Assembly (NCBI RefSeq): GCF_013087525.1 | Contig: NZ_JABFCS010000001.1 | Span: forward strand, 4,395,502 to 4,459,501 | From: Ramlibacter montanisoli | Lineage (GTDB): Bacteria; Pseudomonadota; Gammaproteobacteria; Burkholderiales; Burkholderiaceae_C | Length of the DNA: 64,000 nt | Reading direction: 5' to 3' | Shown here: positions 1 through 9,066 of the stretch, one piece after another | Layout: each line of letters starts with the position of its first letter | How positions within the stretch are numbered: position 1 is the first letter of the stretch | The notes under the pieces: generated by a model | The model's input: the letters and a program-made list of their open reading frames with translations, nothing else | Database searches by the model: none | Told to the model about the DNA's origin: nothing | Made by a program: the position numbers and the translations under genes

Positions 1-126
1 GCCGGCGCCCTCGTCCTCGTCGCCGCGCGCGACGTCCACGTAGGGCGCGCCGGCGGCTTCCAGCGCGAGCCGCACGAATTCGCCGCGGCCCTGGATGCCG
101 GGCCAGTAGTGCAGTTCGTAGGCCAT
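1..126 (-). CDS. Glutathione S-transferase, N-terminal fragment
   Basis: Only the first 42 codons lie in the window. The ATG is at 126 on the minus strand and the reading frame is open to base 1. The peptide begins MAYELHYWPGIQGRGEFVRL, which matches the start of the thioredoxin-like N-terminal domain of cytosolic glutathione S-transferases (beta strand, Tyr/Trp-Pro-Gly region, then a GRGE.vRl.le helix). Such enzymes conjugate glutathione to electrophiles. The rest of the protein is off the window, so class and substrate cannot be judged. It is transcribed divergently from the ThDP enzyme that starts at 207. Confidence 0.75.
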   Translation of the reverse strand, partial: MAYELHYWPGIQGRGEFVRLALEAAGAPYVDVARGDEDEGAG

Positions 127-206
127 GCGCCAGCGTAGCAGAGGCTCCGCGCACGGTGGCCGCCCCCGCCGTGCCCTTAACATGGTGGCTGCACAAGGAG
201 TAGCCC

Positions 207-1743
207 ATGAACGGTGCCAGGAGCCTGGTGGAGACCCTCATCGCCGCCGGCGTGGACACATGCTTCGCCAATCCCGGGACGAGCGAGATGCACTTCGTCG
301 CCGCGCTCGACCAGAGCGCCGGCATCCGCTGCGTGCTGGGCCTGCAGGAGAACGTGGTCACCGGCATGGCCGACGGCTACTGGCGCATCGCCGGCAAGCC
401 GGCCTGCACGCTGCTGCATTGCGGCCCCGGCCTGGCCAATGGCCTCGCCAACCTGCACAACGCGCCGCGCGCGCAGCGGCATCGTCAACATCGTGGGCGA
501 CCAGGCGACCTACCACCGGCCTTTCGACGCGCCGCTGACGGCCGACACCGACGCGCTGGCGCGCGCGGTCTCCGGCTGGCTGCGCACCAGCGCGCGCGCG
601 CAGGACGTGGGGCGCGACGCGGCCGCGGCGGTGCAGGCCGCGCGCACGCTGCCCGGGCAGGTGGCCACGCTGGTGCTGCCCTCGGACGCGTCGTGGAACG
701 AAGGCGGTGTCGTCGCGCAGGCGCTGCCGGTGCCGGCACCCGCGCCGCTCGATCCCTCCGCCGTCGACCGCGCGCGCGCGCTGCGCTTGGGCGGCAGGGT
801 GCTGCTGCTGCTGGCCGGCCGCGCGGTGCAGGCCGAGGCGCAGGGGCTCGCATGGCGCATCGCCAGCGCCACCGGTGCGCGGTTGATGGCGGACTTCGTG
901 AACCCGATGGTCGCGCGCGGGCGCGGCCGGGTGCAGCTCGAACGCGTGCCCTACAAGACCGAACTGGCGATCGAGGCGCTGGCAGGCTTCGAGCACATCA
1001 TCCTGGTCAACGCCAAGGCGCCGGTGGGCTTCTTCGCCTATCCCGGCCTGCCGTCGATCCAGTACCCGCCCGACGCGCAACTGCACGTGCTGTCACGGCC
1101 CGAGCAGGATGCGGTCGCCGCGCTGCGCGCACTGGTGGAGGTGCTGGGCGCACCGGAAGCGGCCATCCCCGACGCCGGCCCGCGACCGCAGGCGGCCAGC
1201 GGCGAGCCCACGCCGGAGAAGCTGGCGCAGACCGTCGCCGCGCTGATGCCCGAGAACGCGATCGTCTCCGATGAAAGCGTGTCGTATGGGCGCGGCTTCT
1301 ACCGGCACTCGCACGCGTCACCGCCGCACGACTGGCTGCACCTGGCCGGCGGCGCCATCGGCGACGGCCTGCCGGTGGCCACCGGCGCCGCCATCGGTGC
1401 CGGCGGCCAGCGCCGCGTGATCGGCCTGCAGGCCGACGGCTCCGCCATGTATTCGCTGCAGGCCCTGTGGACGCAGGCGCGCGAACGGCTGCCGGTCACG
1501 ACCATCCTGCTGAACAACCGCAAGTACGGCATCCTGGTGGGCGAGTACAAGGGTGTCGGCGCCACGCCCGGGCCGACGGCGCTGCGCATGCTGGACCTGG
1601 GCGACCCCGACCTGCAGTGGGTGCGCCTGGCCGAGGGCATGGGCGTGCCCGCCGCGCGGGCCACCACCATGGAACAGTGCGCGGACCTCATGGCGCAGAG
1701 CTTCCGGCAGCCGGGGCCCTTCCTGATCGAGCTGATGGTTTGA
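207..1743 (+). CDS. Thiamine-diphosphate-dependent acetolactate synthase/benzoylformate decarboxylase-like enzyme (frameshift near 470)
   Basis: The ATG at 207 follows an AAGGAG ribosome binding site. The N-terminal part reads [14 protein letters not shown] and [17 protein letters not shown], the pyrimidine-binding domain with the conserved Glu. The frame then shifts by one near 460-475, inside a run of alternating GC. It continues through the central domain to the diphosphate-binding motif (ADGS, about 22 residues, then LNN) near the C-terminus. Both halves are well conserved, giving about 511 residues, the usual family length. Members are large-subunit-like ThDP enzymes that decarboxylate or carboligate 2-oxo acids; the substrate cannot be told from sequence. 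The GDG of the cofactor motif is ADG here. The frame break is probably a sequencing indel, but a real pseudogene is not excluded. Confidence 0.8.
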
Positions 1744-1797
1744 GGTCCGCGGCGCTGCCGGCCCTGCAGCGTGCCCGTGCGGAGCCTCCGGCCCGAA

Positions 1798-2609
1798 TCA
1801 GCGCGCCTTGGCCTGCAGCGCCTGCAGCGAGAACGTGTAGCTCACCTTGTCCAGCGGCTTATGACACGCCAGGCACTCCGCCTGATTCACCCCCGCCCGC
1901 GCCTTCTTGTCCGGCGTGAAGACCGCGTAGTTCCACTCGTCGTTGCGCAGCAACTCCGGGATGTCCTTGCCCCATCCTGCGGCCCGGCCCATGACCGCGT
2001 AGGCCAGCAAGCGGTCCCGCTCGTAGAAGCCATCGCCGCCGACCACCGGCTTGCGGTCGGGGCCGAGCTTCGCGGCGTGCTGCTCGAGAACCAGCACCGA
2101 GCCGTCGGGCAGCGGCTTGCCTTCACGCGCGGCCTGCAGCGCCACCGCGTTGGCGTAGAGGTAGCGCACCTGGTTGATGTCCGCCCGGTTCACGGTCTGG
2201 TACATCGTGAAGCCGTTCGGGTAGCCCTCGGGCAGGGTGGCACTGGTCTTGGCCAGGGTCGGCAGGAAGTCGGACTTCGCGCTGGACACGCCGGCCCCAG
2301 GCAGCGACGAGAAGTAGGCCGCGACGTTGGCCATGTCCTCCGCACTGAGCTGCGCCGCGATGGCCCCCATCACCGCGTTCTTGCGCGAGCCGTCCTTCAG
2401 CGCCCGCAGCTGCGACTGCAGGTAGGCCGCCTTCTGGCCGGCCAGGTTGGGGATGGTGTCGCTGACGCTGACGCCGTTGACGCCATGGCAGGCGGCGCAC
2501 ACTGATTCAGCGCGCGCCTTGCCCGCGGCGAGGTCTTGCGCTCCGGCCAGCGGGGCCATCGCAGCAGCCAGCACCAGCATGCCGGTGCGACCGAGGGGGA
2601 CGACTTCAT
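1798..2609 (-). CDS. Exported cytochrome c with C-terminal cytochrome P460 domain (frameshift near 2597)
   Basis: The N-terminal c-type domain has a CAACH haem site. A P460-like domain follows (VNRADINQVRYLYAN, then GWGKDIPELLRNDEWNYAVF) with a second haem site, CLACHK, near the C-terminus. Cytochrome P460 proteins are periplasmic and oxidise hydroxylamine/NO in some bacteria; many homologues have unknown electron-transfer roles. The best start is the ATG at 2609 with an AAGGAGG site just upstream. Its frame joins the main frame only if one base is added in the G-run at 2595-2599, which gives a normal signal peptide (MKSSP... then LVLAAAMAPLAGAQ). Without that correction the start would be an internal ATG around 2583. 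Length is about 270 residues. Confidence 0.8.
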
Positions 2610-2673
2610 GGGCGCCTCCTTGTGGGTGGACGGACTGTACGCGCTCAGTCACGGATCAGGTGCGCCAGCAACG

Positions 2674-3633
2674 CTATGCCACGAGCCCGGAGAGGATTCT
2701 CTGCGCGACGGCACGATCATCCAGGTACGCCACGATGCCGTGGCGGTTGTCGGTGTAGTTGTCGACGTCGTTCTTGTTCTCGATGGCAGGCGTCACCGGA
2801 AAATTCGCGGCGTCGAGCGGGTAGAGGGCGACGACGTCGCGGGGATCGAACGCGTTGTACCAGGACGCGACCGCGGGCCGGGGATAGCGGATCGGGCGGA
2901 ACCGGTCCCGGATCGCACGCACGCCCAAGGGGCTTCCGACCGTCACGTAGAGCGGCACCTGGAGCGCACGCCGGTCGTTGACGAGGACGCTGTAAGTGAC
3001 GACCGAACCCAGCGAGTGGCCCACGACCACGGTCGGTTCCTCCGTGAGCTGCGCCGCGACCAGCCTGTCGATGGCGTCGCGCACGGCGGGCCGCGTCACA
3101 TAGAGGAAGACGTCGCGGGTGAAGAGTTCCAGCGAAGCCTGGTTCATGCCCCGGCCGTTCTTGTCGATCGCCCGCAGCACCGCCTGCACCCATTTCCAGT
3201 TCAGCGGCCCGCGCTCCTGGACGGGCCCGTCGAATTCGGAGTTCACCTTTTCTTCGGGAATGCCGGCGCCCTGGCGGATCGATTCGGCCATCTCGTACTG
3301 GAACTTCAGGAACTCGTCGTTCTGCTCGCCCCGTGCCTGCACGTCCGACGTGAGCGGGATGTCCATCTGGCGGGCATAGGCGTCGAGCAGGTCGCCGTAG
3401 AAGGGAAAGGCGACCTCGACGCGCGGCGCGAGGGCCGAGCCGGATTTCGCGGCGCCGCGATGGAGGGCCGCCACCCACTCCTGCTGCAGCTTGACGGGAT
3501 CCTTGCCTTCCTGCGCGCGGCCATGGACCAGCAGCAGGCGCGACGCTCGCACCGGTTGTGCGCGAGGCGCCCCGACAAATCCCGAGAGCGCCATCGCCGA
3601 GAGGCCGGCGATCACCTGCCGCCTGTTGTTCAT
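2674..3633 (-). CDS. Exported alpha/beta hydrolase, lipase-like
   Basis: A 319-residue protein with a signal peptide resembling a twin-arginine type (MNNRRQVIAGLSAMALSG). It then shows the alpha/beta-hydrolase core: an oxyanion-region LLLVHGRA near 33-40, the nucleophile elbow GHSLGS at 205-210 (Ser207), and a candidate acid and His toward the end (YNAFDPRDVV, NRHGIVAYL). It is expected to act outside the cytoplasm on an ester or lipid. It starts 11 bases after the end of the caspase-like gene on the same strand, so the two are almost certainly co-transcribed. The substrate is unknown. Confidence 0.75.
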   Translation of the reverse strand: MNNRRQVIAGLSAMALSGFVGAPRAQPVRASRLLLVHGRAQEGKDPVKLQQEWVAALHRGAAKSGSALAPRVEVAFPFYGDLLDAYARQMDIPLTSDVQARGEQNDEFLKFQYEMAESIRQGAGIPEEKVNSEFDGPVQERGPLNWKWVQAVLRAIDKNGRGMNQASLELFTRDVFLYVTRPAVRDAIDRLVAAQLTEEPTVVVGHSLGSVVTYSVLVNDRRALQVPLYVTVGSPLGVRAIRDRFRPIRYPRPAVASWYNAFDPRDVVALYPLDAANFPVTPAIENKNDVDNYTDNRHGIVAYLDDRAVAQRILSGLVA

Positions 3634-3644
3634 GGCGCCTCCTC

Positions 3645-5474
3645 CTAGACCCGCAGCCGTCCCGACCGGAGGGCGTCCAGCAGCAGTCGGGTTCCCTGCG
3701 GCTCCAGGGTCGTCCAGAGGGCGGGCCGCAGGTGGTCGCGCAAGGCCTCGATTTCCTTGGGCAACTCGACATTGTTGACACGCAGCAGGGCCCAGCCCTG
3801 CGCCAGCATCGGGCAGAACGGCGCGCAGGTCCGCAGCGTCGCCTCCTTCTTCGCCAGGGCGCCGGAGAGCATCGCCGTGTCGAACAGATCGAAGCCGAGG
3901 TCGCCGCGCATGATGCCGCGCACGGAAGCCACGCCGCGCTGCTGGCCCGCTTCGGAGTAAGCGTATGCCGCGTAGAGCCCGAGCGTGGGATCGACATCCT
4001 TCATCATCCGCACCGTATCGGCCAGGCGTGCCCCGGCATTCCTCCCGCCGCCTTCCTCGCGTTCGATCCGGAAGACGCCGAAGCGCGCCGCCGTCGCGAC
4101 CGAGGCGTGCAATTCGACCAGGCGCCTCGCGTCATAACCCCCGTGCCGCGGGACGTAGCTCACGTTGATGACGCCATTGCGAGCGACTGCGATGTTGCCC
4201 GCGAAGCCGTGCAAGGCGGCCACCAGCGTGGACGATCCGTCGGCGAACTGGATCAGCGCGCTCGCGGCGCGGCCGCGCGGCACGTTGACGGCAACGGCCT
4301 GGTCGCCGATGCGCTCGAAGGGCCGCGGCGGTCCATCCAGGATCAGGAAGGCCGAGTCGATGGGCTGGCCCGAGACCAGGAAGCCGGTCGTGAATGCGCT
4401 GGGCAGCCTGCGGGCAAACGCCTCCAGCTCGTTCATCTGGCCCGCGACCTCGGACTGGGCCTTGGAAAATCCGGTCTTCGTGTCGAGGTCTCGGGTCGCC
4501 TGCCGATACGCTGCGAGCTCGGTGTCCTTGCGCGGGCCCACCTGCACGATGCCCCGCAGGCCGACATCGCCGAGGTTGGCCGCCGCGATATGCCGCAAGC
4601 CCGTGGCCGTGCCGGTCGAAGCGGCCATCGTGGTCTTCGCGGCCTTCGCGATGTAGATGTCGTCGTCCGACGTGACCTGGGCGTCGGGCCGCTGGTTCAG
4701 CTGGATGTTGATCCGCTGCGCCCGCAGCGGGACCTCGCGCTCGAGGAAGCGCTTGAGCCGCTTGTTCGGAACGACGTCCACGCCCCCGACCTTGCTCACG
4801 ATGTCCGTGGGCGCCTCGGCGAACGCGGACAGCAGCGTCGTCGTGTAGATGCCGGCGTAGTTCCTGGTGCTGTCGGTGATCGCGGCTTCGAAGGAGGGGT
4901 CGCCCACGAGCGTCGCCAGGAACTGGTCCACGTCGGACGGCTGCACTGAGCCCGAGGTCGGGAAGATGATGCCGCCCCGGATGGCCGACAGGCCGAGGCT
5001 GCGCGGGGTGGACCGGCAGGCATCGGAGATGAAGACCACATTCGGGATCCCCGAATAGAGGCGGGCCAGCTGCACGCTCTCGCGCAGGCTCACCGACTGG
5101 TTGGGATTGCGCGTCGCGTCCGACAGCAGCCAGTACTCGACGTACTCGGCGGCCAGGCCGTGCCCGGCGAAGTACACGACGAGCTGCTCGATCGTGCCCT
5201 TGCGGATGAAGCCGTCGATCGCGGCAAAGATGCGGTCGACCGTGACCGGCGTGTCGTCGTCGACCAGCGCTGCCACGTCGTAGCCCTCGGCCTTGAGCAG
5301 CGTCTCGACCTCGCGGGCCCCCGACGCGGCGGCCCGCAGCTTCGGCAGGTCGCCGGCCTTGTCCACGCCGATCACCACTGCGGCCCGCTGCCTGGGCCGC
5401 GGTTGACTCCACGCCGGTCGAAGCGGCGCAAGGCCTGCGAGCGCACCGGTCAGCACGAGCGGACGTCGTTTCAT
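3645..5474 (-). CDS. Exported caspase-family (C14, metacaspase-like) protein
   Basis: 609 residues. The ATG at 5474 is preceded by GGAGGAGGG at normal spacing. A signal peptide (MKRRPLVLTGALAGLAPL) is followed directly by a C14 domain: the first strand AAVVIGVDKAGDLPKL, the catalytic His in VVYFAGHG (His105) and the catalytic Cys in VFISDACRS (Cys153). Caspase-like cysteine peptidases cleave after basic (metacaspase) or acidic residues; specificity is not readable here. About 400 residues after the peptidase domain have no family I recognise; they look like a mixed alpha/beta and helical substrate- or partner-binding part. It heads a two-gene unit with the lipase-like hydrolase. No regulatory site was recognised. 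Confidence 0.85.
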   Translation of the reverse strand: MKRRPLVLTGALAGLAPLRPAWSQPRPRQRAAVVIGVDKAGDLPKLRAAASGAREVETLLKAEGYDVAALVDDDTPVTVDRIFAAIDGFIRKGTIEQLVVYFAGHGLAAEYVEYWLLSDATRNPNQSVSLRESVQLARLYSGIPNVVFISDACRSTPRSLGLSAIRGGIIFPTSGSVQPSDVDQFLATLVGDPSFEAAITDSTRNYAGIYTTTLLSAFAEAPTDIVSKVGGVDVVPNKRLKRFLEREVPLRAQRINIQLNQRPDAQVTSDDDIYIAKAAKTTMAASTGTATGLRHIAAANLGDVGLRGIVQVGPRKDTELAAYRQATRDLDTKTGFSKAQSEVAGQMNELEAFARRLPSAFTTGFLVSGQPIDSAFLILDGPPRPFERIGDQAVAVNVPRGRAASALIQFADGSSTLVAALHGFAGNIAVARNGVINVSYVPRHGGYDARRLVELHASVATAARFGVFRIEREEGGGRNAGARLADTVRMMKDVDPTLGLYAAYAYSEAGQQRGVASVRGIMRGDLGFDLFDTAMLSGALAKKEATLRTCAPFCPMLAQGWALLRVNNVELPKEIEALRDHLRPALWTTLEPQGTRLLLDALRSGRLRV

Positions 5475-5661
5475 GGCGGGACCCTCCTCCTGCGCCTGCG
5501 ACGCTCCCCAGGGCACGGGGCCCGGGGTCACCATCACGGGCGGGGTTCGTTTCGCAAACTACTGACCGTGCGGACGCTTGTCAAGCCGTGGCGAGGAGTC
5601 GCCCTTGTGCGCCGTAGCAAGTGCGTGCGATGCCTGCCGTCGTTGGCGCCTTCGCCGGCGC

Positions 5662-5985
5662 TCAGGACAGGATCCAGCGCGCCAGTTGCCGGGCTTCCCG
5701 TTGGTTGATCTGCGGCCGCTCGCTGCCATCGGGCATCCTCGCAGTGCCCCAGTGGGGACCCAGGTTGGCACTGCTGCCCATGCGGATGACATCGACGAGC
5801 TTGCGTTCGGGCGACTTCATGCGCTTGTACACGGCCTTGATGTCGCGGAAGGACGGGCCGATCACATGCTTGTCCACCGCGTGGCACTGCATGCACTGCT
5901 TCGCCTCTGCCAGCTTCGCGTTCGCAAGCGCGGGGCCGGATGCGCCCGCCGCGAGGAAGAGGGCGGGGAGCAGCATGAGCTTCAT
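5662..5985 (-). CDS. Small periplasmic cytochrome c
   Basis: 107 residues with a clear signal peptide (MKLMLLPALFLAAGASGPALA). A single haem-binding motif CMQCHA follows, and then the distal Met region (RMGSSANLGPHWGTARMPDG), as in class I cytochrome c-551/552-type proteins. It is expected to shuttle electrons in the periplasm. It is monocistronic as far as can be seen; its partner oxidoreductase is not in the neighbourhood. It resembles the c-type domain of the P460 protein at 1798-2609 only in general fold. Confidence 0.85.
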   Translation of the reverse strand: MKLMLLPALFLAAGASGPALANAKLAEAKQCMQCHAVDKHVIGPSFRDIKAVYKRMKSPERKLVDVIRMGSSANLGPHWGTARMPDGSERPQINQREARQLARWILS

Positions 5986-6085
5986 TGGTGACTCCAGCAG
6001 TGGGGGCTTGAAGGTACTCCGCGCCCGCAGGTGAGTTTGACGGTCCTCAAGGAAGCGCTGTGTGGGGAAGTCCTTTGCCTGGTTG

Positions 6086-6526
6086 TCAAACAGTCCTGGG
6101 ACCGTTTCCCGCTGCCGATGCAGGGAGCCCGAAGACGCGATCGAAGGCCCACGTGAACACGATGGCGTAGACGAAGAAGAACACGAGAAGGCCGAGATTG
6201 GCCACGAACGCGGCTGCCGGGGAGATTTCCAGCCAGAGCGACATGACTGGAACGAGCATGAAGACCAGGCCGCCCTCGAAGCCGGCCCCGTGGGCAAGCC
6301 GCCTTGCGAACGAGCGCCCCCGCACGCTTTGCCGCGACTCCCAGCGCTCGAAGACCCAGTTGAAGGCGTAGTTCCACGTCAGCGCAATGGTGGACAGCAC
6401 GACGGCCAGTCCGAATGTGGATGTCTGTGACTTGTCGAATGCAAGACTCAGGGCAGGCCCGACGAAAGCGATGGCGATGACCTCGTACAGGACGGCTTGA
6501 AGGATGCGGCGGGTTGTGGGTGACAT
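6086..6526 (-). CDS. PACE-family (AceI-like) efflux transporter
   Basis: 146 residues with four predicted membrane helices in two tandem halves. The first helix is RRILQAVLYEVIAIAFVGPA, and the second half has FEGGLVFMLVPVMSLW and VYAIVFTWAFDRVFGLP. The repeated W.Y.FNW/FDRVFG signature is typical of the proteobacterial antimicrobial compound efflux family, which exports chlorhexidine and other cationic biocides or polyamines by proton antiport. The ATG at 6526 is chosen because homologues begin just before the first helix; the frame runs 29 codons further upstream but that part is unlike the family. Confidence 0.85.
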   Translation of the reverse strand: MSPTTRRILQAVLYEVIAIAFVGPALSLAFDKSQTSTFGLAVVLSTIALTWNYAFNWVFERWESRQSVRGRSFARRLAHGAGFEGGLVFMLVPVMSLWLEISPAAAFVANLGLLVFFFVYAIVFTWAFDRVFGLPASAAGNGPRTV

Positions 6527-6754
6527 CTTGGGCGAATCGGGAGGGCGAGCGCGTTGCGCGACGCAGCGCAGGCTGGTTCCTGCTGCAGCAAGGTTACAGG
6601 GGTTGCGGTGCAAGTGCAGTCGAAGGGGCGAGAAGCCCCGGAGTGCATGGGTGGTCGTGCGGCAACACCCGTGTCAGGGCTGCTCCTGGCCGGAAGCTGC
6701 ATCCACTGCGGCCGCGAGCAGCCACGCGCTTGCCAGCTTCCGATCAATCCTTGA

Positions 6755-7405
6755 TCAAGCCGCCCGCGAGAACCACCAGATCCCAAGGATCGCCGCACAG
6801 TGCGTCATCACCGTCGACCAATAGATTGTGCGGAAGCTCGCCTTGGCCGACTTGTGCCGTAGGACCTGCTGTGCGAACCAAGCGCCGCCCCATCCGCCGG
6901 CGAGGCTCCACAGGTGCAGGGTGACCTCCTTGATACGCCAGTGGCCGTTCTGCGCCGCGTATTTGTCGTGCCAGTAGGCAAAAAAGGCCCCGAGGTTCAG
7001 CAGGACGGACGCAGGGAGCACCCACCAAGGGACCTGCCGCTGCCAAGCGAGCCAGGTCAGGCCCGAGCCATACGTCACCATGAGCAGCAAGGCCCACCAT
7101 GCACCGGAGTGCGGCGCATGTGCCGGCCGGCGGGTTGCCTGCTTTCGTGCTGCCGGTCGCGTGGCCTCGTCGCGAGCCTTGCTCGCGCGGGGTGGTGCCG
7201 CCGCTTCCACTGCTACTGCGCGCGGCCCCTTGCCGCCGACGTGGACGTCTTCGAAGGTGACGCGCAGGCCTGGGCGCGGTGTTTCACCAGCGCTGGAGCG
7301 GTAGTCGCGCACATGCACGAACACGTCCTGTGCTACCGCGCCGCTGCGGATGAACCCAAATCCCTTGGCGTCGTCCCAGCGGACGATCGTTCCTTCTTTA
7401 CGCAT
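6755..7405 (-). CDS. Cold-shock domain protein fused to DUF1294 membrane domain
   Basis: 216 residues. The N-terminal cold-shock/OB fold (residues 1-65) has the RNP1-like motif KGFGFIR and RNP2-like DVFVHV. A basic Ala/Arg-rich linker follows. A DUF1294 domain then carries three to four hydrophobic helices and the signature AYWHDKYAA, with LWSLAGGWGGAWFAQQVLRHKS. This two-domain architecture is common in proteobacteria. A role in stress or RNA binding at the membrane is assumed from the cold-shock domain; no biochemical function is established for DUF1294. No Shine-Dalgarno is obvious before the ATG. Confidence 0.85.
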   Translation of the reverse strand: MRKEGTIVRWDDAKGFGFIRSGAVAQDVFVHVRDYRSSAGETPRPGLRVTFEDVHVGGKGPRAVAVEAAAPPRASKARDEATRPAARKQATRRPAHAPHSGAWWALLLMVTYGSGLTWLAWQRQVPWWVLPASVLLNLGAFFAYWHDKYAAQNGHWRIKEVTLHLWSLAGGWGGAWFAQQVLRHKSAKASFRTIYWSTVMTHCAAILGIWWFSRAA

Positions 7406-7487
7406 GTGTGCAGTGGAGGAGAGTTTCCGCTGGCAATCTTATCGTTGCATCGACCGGCTGAATCCGCAGCCGGGTGCAGCCCTCGCG

Positions 7488-7718
7488 TCAGCGGCCGACG
7501 ACTGCCGCCAGCTCCCAGGTTCCGGCCTGTTCGTCGCACCGCAGCACATAGCTGCCCTCGTCGGTATCCACCTTCCACCAGCGCTGGGTGGCGCCGTACC
7601 ACCTGTCGCTGACCGTGCGCACCTCGACGCGCCGGGATCCGAACCAGATCACGCTTGGTTCGGGGTCGCTTGTCGCTGTCGTGGTTTCAACCCGGATCAT
7701 GTGCTGAAGGTAGCGCAT
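7488..7718 (-). CDS. Small hypothetical protein
   Basis: 76 residues, or 70 if the second ATG at 7700 is used. The sequence has a compact beta pattern with WFGSRRVEVRTVSDRWYG, RWWKVDTDEGSYVLRCD and GTWELAAVV. The repeated aromatic/Arg spacing resembles the small DUF6504-type proteins often found near error-prone polymerase genes, but no such gene is nearby and the match is by memory only. Base composition is that of the host rather than the adjacent island. Confidence 0.5.
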   Translation of the reverse strand: MRYLQHMIRVETTTATSDPEPSVIWFGSRRVEVRTVSDRWYGATQRWWKVDTDEGSYVLRCDEQAGTWELAAVVGR

Positions 7719-8145
7719 GTCCGCTTCCGACCCTCTGCTGTTCCGTCGCTGCGCCTACCTGAGCGGCAGCAATGCAGCGGTTGCTGCCCATCGTCGCCCA
7801 CGCCTGAACTCACGCTTTCGGTCATATTGCATTCATTCGCGGCGCTGCGGTGCATCCCCCACAGCGAGCGGTATCGAGACTGCTGACTTAGCCCTGCGCA
7901 TCGGTGGAACGAGGGATCTCGAGATGCCGCTGGCGCACGGCTCAAACGGGCACTCTCGACTCACAGCTGCCGTCGTCCACGAAGAACTGGAGTGGCCAAC
8001 CGCCGGAGTATCAATCCGTCGTTCGTAGCAGTGCCAGCTTTCCGTGATCAGCGGTTTTGAGTGGAACAGCGCATTGCAGCAGCAACTTTGGATGCCATAG
8101 GCACCAGCCTTCGGAACCCCGGATCATGCCGGGCACTCCGCCTCC
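7719..8145. other. Intergenic stretch, island left flank
   Basis: About 430 bases in which I see no convincing gene on either strand. Short open frames here have no family signature and no ribosome binding sites. Composition changes from the GC-rich host style to the less GC-rich style of the following genes somewhere in this stretch. I could not identify an integrase, a tRNA end or flanking repeats. Confidence 0.4.
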
Positions 8146-8149
8146 GTGT

Positions 8150-8178
8150 TTGATCGCTCCACCGTTCAGCACAATAAT
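8150..8178 (+). promoter_or_regulatory. Possible sigma70-like promoter of the SIR2 operon
   Basis: TTGATC (8150-8155) and AATAAT (8173-8178) are separated by 17 bases. A start site 7 bases downstream would coincide with the ATG at 8185, so the first gene may be translated from a leaderless or nearly leaderless message; no Shine-Dalgarno precedes it. A very similar hexamer pair precedes the second island operon. This is inference from sequence only. Confidence 0.35.
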
Positions 8179-8184
8179 TCGCGC

Positions 8185-8991
8185 ATGGCGAAGCCCCCAC
8201 GTCTCTACAAGTACCAGCCCTTTTCCCCGCGGTCCATCGAAAACCTGAAGAACCAGGTTGTCTACTTCGGTTCACCGCGAGCCTTCAATGATCCTTTCGA
8301 TTGCGCACTGTCGCCTCAATTAAAGGTGCCAACTGACGACGATCTGCGAAAGCTTCGTGACCATTGGCTAGCCACCAAGCCGTTCGACGAATCACAGCGA
8401 AACGCGCTCAAAGCAATCCCATTCGACGAACTCCGAAGCAATGTCACACAGACAGTACGAAAGACGCTGAGGGAGAGTGTCGACAAGTTTTCAACGACGC
8501 AGGGGGTCACCTGCTTCGCCGAACGACCGAACAACTTGCTCATGTGGTCGCACTATGCAGACCACCATCGCGGCTTCTGTCTTGAATTTCGCACGGACGT
8601 TCCCGACTTCGGCAAGCTGCGTCAGGTCACCTATTCGGACCAAATGCCAGAGATTGATCCCGTTCGAATGCTCATTGATGACGAGTACGAAGAGTTCCTG
8701 AGCCTCTTTTGCACGAAGGCACAGGACTGGCAGTACGAACGGGAATGGCGGGGATGGCACAAGGAAGCTGGAACCGCGTATACCTATCCCGCAGAAGCGC
8801 TCACAGGCGTTTACTTCGGCGCAAGGGCATCGTTCACCTCTTTCGAAATCGTGGCACTGATCTTGGCCGGCCAGAACGAGGAGGTAGGCCTATGGGAGGG
8901 CTCCCGCAGCGAGGACTCTTTCTCGATTGTTTTCGAGCAAAAGACGTACACGTCGTACTTAAACGCAAAGCGCCGTGGACTCATTCCGTGA
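8185..8991 (+). CDS. DUF2971 protein, candidate defence component
   Basis: 268 residues. The start at ATG 8185 gives MAKPPRLYKYQPF, the usual beginning of DUF2971 proteins (xLYKYr.f....ienL). A GTG at 8146 in the same frame is less likely. Conserved features are VVYFGSPRAFNDPFDC, GVTCFAERPNNLLMWSHYAD, GFCLEF and the late EREWRGWHKE. DUF2971 proteins are often found in defence islands but no activity is established. It lies 75 bases before the next gene, on the same strand and with the same lower-GC codon use, so it probably belongs to the SIR2 operon. Confidence 0.75.
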   Translation: MAKPPRLYKYQPFSPRSIENLKNQVVYFGSPRAFNDPFDCALSPQLKVPTDDDLRKLRDHWLATKPFDESQRNALKAIPFDELRSNVTQTVRKTLRESVDKFSTTQGVTCFAERPNNLLMWSHYADHHRGFCLEFRTDVPDFGKLRQVTYSDQMPEIDPVRMLIDDEYEEFLSLFCTKAQDWQYEREWRGWHKEAGTAYTYPAEALTGVYFGARASFTSFEIVALILAGQNEEVGLWEGSRSEDSFSIVFEQKTYTSYLNAKRRGLIP

Positions 8992-9066
8992 TGAGACTGC
9001 GCACGCGGCACCTCGCTTCCGAAGAAGCCGTGCCAGTAAGTCAGCCAGAGGTGAAGAAGCGCCCAT

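Noticed and set aside
8146-8184. GTG start for the DUF2971 gene
   Set aside because: The 13 added residues are unlike the family, and the candidate promoter overlaps this codon.
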